Part shown: positions 61,299-64,000 of the stretch, in pieces | Layout: each line of letters starts with the position of its first letter | Position numbering within the stretch: position 1 is the stretch's first letter | Assembly (NCBI GenBank): GCA_947489585.1 | Contig: CANLEE010000001.1 | Coordinates: 428,946 to 492,945 of the forward strand | Direction: 5' to 3' | Length of the DNA: 64,000 nt | From: an uncultured Psychroserpens sp. | GTDB taxonomy: Bacteria > Bacteroidota > Bacteroidia > Flavobacteriales > Flavobacteriaceae | Notes under the pieces: model-generated | Database searches by the model: none | The model's input: the letters and a program-made list of their open reading frames with translations, nothing else | What the model was told of the DNA's origin: nothing | Translations under genes and position numbers: made by a program

Positions 61299-64000
61299 AT
61301 GAAGACATTTTTAAATAGCTTATTGTTACTAGCATTTTTAGCACCTGCAACGATCTTTGGTCAAACCATAGTCACAGGTGTAGTAACTGATGAAGCTAAC
61401 GCATTACCGCTTCCTGGTGTTAACATCCTTATCAAAGGAACTACCACAGGAGCATCAACTGATTTTGATGGAAACTATTCCATAACAGCAAATCAAGGAG
61501 ATGTTATCGTATTCTCTTATTTAGGATATGCCACAAAGGAAGTTCCATTTACCGGACAATCCCCTCTTAATGTAAGCCTAGCAGAAGATGCTGGACAATT
61601 AGATGAAATTGTATTAATTGGTTATGGTACTACAACAAGAAAAGATGCAACAGGTTCTTTAGAATCTGTAACCGCTGAAGATTTTACAAAAGGTAATATT
61701 GTAACGCCCGAGAACTTATTACAAGGTCGTGTAGCTGGTGTAACAGTGAACACAAGTGGAGCTCCAGGTTCTGGATCAGAAATTAAAATTAGAGGTGGAT
61801 CTTCTATTAATGCATCCAACAATCCTTTAATTGTAATAGATGGATTGCCAATCACTAATGATGGTGTTGGAGGGTCTAGAGGTATTCTAGCAAGTATTAA
61901 TCCTAATGACATTGAATCTTTCACCGTTTTAAAAGATGCCTCTGCAACAGCAATCTATGGTTCGCGAGCATCAAATGGTGTTATCATTATTGTCACTAAG
62001 AAAGGTAAATCTAATTTTAGTGCAGACTATGATGTACAATTTACTTTTGGTGATATCGATGAGCAAGTAGATGTATTTTCTGCTGATCAATTTAGAGCGC
62101 TTGTAAATTCACAACCTATTAATGGAACAACATTAAACACAGACTTGTTAGGTCAAGCTAATACAGATTGGCAAGATGCTATCTTTAGAAAAACTGTTTC
62201 AGCAATACATAATGTAACTTTAAGAGGTTCACTATTTAATGTATTGCCTGCACGTTTTTCTTTTGGTGTTACTAATCAAGAAGGTGCACTTTTAACATCT
62301 AAATTTAATAGACGTAATTTATCTGCAGCATTAAACCCAACCTTATTTGATAATCACTTAAAAATAAACGTTAATGCTAATTTAGCTTTTGAAGATAGTA
62401 GATTTGGAGATTCGGGCCAGATTGGAGCTGCATTGCGTTATGATCCTACACAACCTATTTATGATCCTAGTTCTCCTTTTGGAGGATTCTATCAACATAG
62501 AAATGGTAATTTACTCTCACAAGGAACAACAAACCCAGTTGCTTCTTTACTACAAACAAATAATCAAGGAGATGCGAATCGATTCTTTGGTAATATAAAT
62601 TTTGATTATAAGTTTCATTTCTTACCAGAATTAAGAGCAGTACTTAACTTAGGTTATGACCAAACAGATGGTAGAACAGATAACAACTCTGTATTTGCAA
62701 CTAATGATGATATTACTGGTAATATTTCTAGAAGCTATCAAACAAGAAAAAATCAATCTCTTGATGGATTCTTAAACTACAAAAAAGTATTTGGTGATAT
62801 TGGAACAGACTTTACAGCTGGTTATTCTTACCAAAAGTTTACAAACGATGGTTCATTTACAGGTAATACTTTAGACCCTTTAAGCATAGGTGATACTTTT
62901 GCTGACCCAGATATTGTTTTAATCGGTTTCTTTGGTAGAGCCAATTTCACATTCTTTGAAAAGTATTTAGCAACATTCACTTATAGACGTGATGGTACAT
63001 CACGTTTTAGTTCAGATAATCAATGGGGCAACTTTTATGCAGGTGCTTTGGCATGGCAAATTAGTGATGAAGATTTTCTTAAAGACTCTGAAACAATTTC
63101 TAACTTAAAACTTAGAGCTAGTTATGGTGTTACAGGACAACAAGAAATTGGTGAACGCGATTTATTTTTAAGTCGCTATAGAGCAGGAAATGAAAATTCA
63201 CAATTTCAATTTGGAAATACGGTAATACGATCGTTGATTCCTTCAGAAATTAACCCCGATTTAAAATGGGAAGAAACAACAACAATTGAATTTGGTATTG
63301 ATTACGGCTTATTTGACGATAGAATTAATGGTAGCATAAATGTGTTCCAAAAAGATTCAGAAGATTTACTATTTAATGCACCTGTTCCAGATGGAAGTAA
63401 CTTCTCAAATAGTATTGTACAAAACATTGGTAACTTAAGAATTCAAGGTTTAGAATTTACAACAAACGTAGATGTGATTAGAAAAGATGATCTCAATTTA
63501 AATTTCAACTTTAATGCAACATTCCTTGATAGAGAAATTACAGAATTGGCATTTGGTCAAGATGTAACTACAGGTGGTATTGCAGGTGGTACTGGAAACT
63601 TTATCCAGTTATTTAGTGAAGGTCAAGCACCTAACTCTTTTTATGTTTTTAAACAATTAAGAGACGCGCAAGGTAATTATATTGAAGGCGCTTATGTTGA
63701 TTTAAATGGCGATAACATTATTAATGATGAAGATCGTTACCTTAAAGCTGATCCTGATCCAGATGTTATTTTAGGTTTTCAAACTAATTTAGAGTATAAA
63801 AACTTTGACTTTGCTTTCAATTTAAGAGCTAACATAGGAAACTATGTTTATAACAATGTAAATTCATCAAGAGCTCAGTATGAATTATTACAAGACAATG
63901 CAGTATTAGGAAACATTCCTACTTCTGTACAACAAACAAATTTCCAAAGAACATCAGATGTTATTATCTCTGATGTCTATGTAGAGAATGCTTCATTTTT
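61299..64000 (+). CDS. susC: SusC/RagA-family TonB-linked outer-membrane transporter, 3' end cut by window edge
   Basis: The frame is open from the ATG at 61299 to the right edge (900 codons). Signal peptide: FLNSLLLLAFLAPATIFGQ. Residues about 22-110 are a carboxypeptidase-regulatory-like domain (PLPGVNILIKGTTTGASTDF). A TonB-box-like stretch precedes the plug domain (LLQGRVAGVTVNTSGAPGSG; KDASATAIYGSRASNGVIII). The barrel follows and is near its end, since VYVENASF is typical of a strand some 100 residues before the C-terminus. It imports oligosaccharides together with a SusD lipoprotein, expected just beyond the edge. The substrate is inferred as maltooligosaccharides from the adjacent enzymes. 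Confidence 0.95.
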   Translation, partial: MKTFLNSLLLLAFLAPATIFGQTIVTGVVTDEANALPLPGVNILIKGTTTGASTDFDGNYSITANQGDVIVFSYLGYATKEVPFTGQSPLNVSLAEDAGQLDEIVLIGYGTTTRKDATGSLESVTAEDFTKGNIVTPENLLQGRVAGVTVNTSGAPGSGSEIKIRGGSSINASNNPLIVIDGLPITNDGVGGSRGILASINPNDIESFTVLKDASATAIYGSRASNGVIIIVTKKGKSNFSADYDVQFTFGDIDEQVDVFSADQFRALVNSQPINGTTLNTDLLGQANTDWQDAIFRKTVSAIHNVTLRGSLFNVLPARFSFGVTNQEGALLTSKFNRRNLSAALNPTLFDNHLKINVNANLAFEDSRFGDSGQIGAALRYDPTQPIYDPSSPFGGFYQHRNGNLLSQGTTNPVASLLQTNNQGDANRFFGNINFDYKFHFLPELRAVLNLGYDQTDGRTDNNSVFATNDDITGNISRSYQTRKNQSLDGFLNYKKVFGDIGTDFTAGYSYQKFTNDGSFTGNTLDPLSIGDTFADPDIVLIGFFGRANFTFFEKYLATFTYRRDGTSRFSSDNQWGNFYAGALAWQISDEDFLKDSETISNLKLRASYGVTGQQEIGERDLFLSRYRAGNENSQFQFGNTVIRSLIPSEINPDLKWEETTTIEFGIDYGLFDDRINGSINVFQKDSEDLLFNAPVPDGSNFSNSIVQNIGNLRIQGLEFTTNVDVIRKDDLNLNFNFNATFLDREITELAFGQDVTTGGIAGGTGNFIQLFSEGQAPNSFYVFKQLRDAQGNYIEGAYVDLNGDNIINDEDRYLKADPDPDVILGFQTNLEYKNFDFAFNLRANIGNYVYNNVNSSRAQYELLQDNAVLGNIPTSVQQTNFQRTSDVIISDVYVENASF

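Noticed and set aside
61622..61924. A 100-codon open frame antisense to susC
   Set aside because: It lies wholly inside the confirmed SusC frame and has a Pro/Ser-rich shadow composition with no domain or signal.
1..64000. tRNA, rRNA, CRISPR array, insertion sequence or prophage
   Set aside because: Reading the intergenic gaps showed no cloverleaf-like, repeat-spacer or transposase features; the gaps are short and A/T-rich.

Overview
The window looks like chromosome of a marine member of the Flavobacteriaceae (Bacteroidota). The base composition is strongly AT-rich, genes are packed in tight runs with 4-8 bp overlaps and no clear Shine-Dalgarno sequences, and the content is typical of the phylum: a SusC/RagA TonB-dependent transporter, a type IX secretion sorting domain, a mevalonate pathway, Crp_2-type and TPR/LuxR-like regulators, and many lipoproteins. 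I cannot name the genus. I saw no tRNA, rRNA, CRISPR array or insertion sequence.

Layout. 1-7.9 kb: a cut MBOAT acyltransferase, the last mevalonate-pathway genes (mvk, mvaD), an outer-membrane barrel, a three-gene run (DUF1697, HI0933-type flavoprotein, GDPD) and a lipoprotein. 7.2-14.4 kb: a tripartite RND efflux operon whose outer-membrane gene carries an extra N-terminal binding-protein-like domain and whose last gene is a potassium-channel-like protein. 14.6-24.4 kb: a nitrite-ammonification block made of a Crp/Fnr-family regulator, a DoxX-like protein, a porin of the alginate-export family, NrfH, NrfA, a fused ResB-CcsA haem lyase and an SLC13 permease. Perfect or near-perfect TTGA-N6-TCAA boxes lie in front of the regulator and in front of the porin-nrf run, and an identical copy lies on the regulator's stop codon. 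24.6-28.7 kb: a TPR-transmembrane-LuxR-like regulator and a T9SS-exported propeller protein. 28.8-36 kb: a barrel protein, a lipoprotein, an HtrA-like protease, a tandem universal stress protein and a 1240-residue metallophosphatase fused to an outer-membrane barrel. 36-39.7 kb: stress and redox genes (hydrolase-OsmC fusion, MsrA-like, an 85-residue unknown, SelO). 39.9-43.5 kb: an HD-domain protein with a C-terminal Pycsar-type membrane domain (PycTM/DUF5706), tail to tail with a GAF-domain protein.

43.6-64 kb is an alpha-glucan (starch/glycogen-type) polysaccharide utilisation locus. A ten-gene minus-strand operon runs from an MFS sugar transporter through beta-phosphoglucomutase, GH65 phosphorylase, GH13, an esterase-fold lipoprotein, GH31, two more GH13 enzymes and GH97 to a small secreted protein. 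A LacI-family regulator sits next to it, divergent from a SusC transporter cut by the right edge. The likely flow is: SusC imports maltooligosaccharides; GH13/GH97/GH31 enzymes trim them outside the cytoplasm; the MFS carrier takes up maltose; GH65 and PgmB turn it into glucose and glucose 6-phosphate. The strongest leads for follow-up are the Fnr-like box set around the nrf block, the binding-protein-TolC fusion, the orphan HD-PycTM/GAF pair, and a 16-nt element shared by two promoter regions of the PUL.
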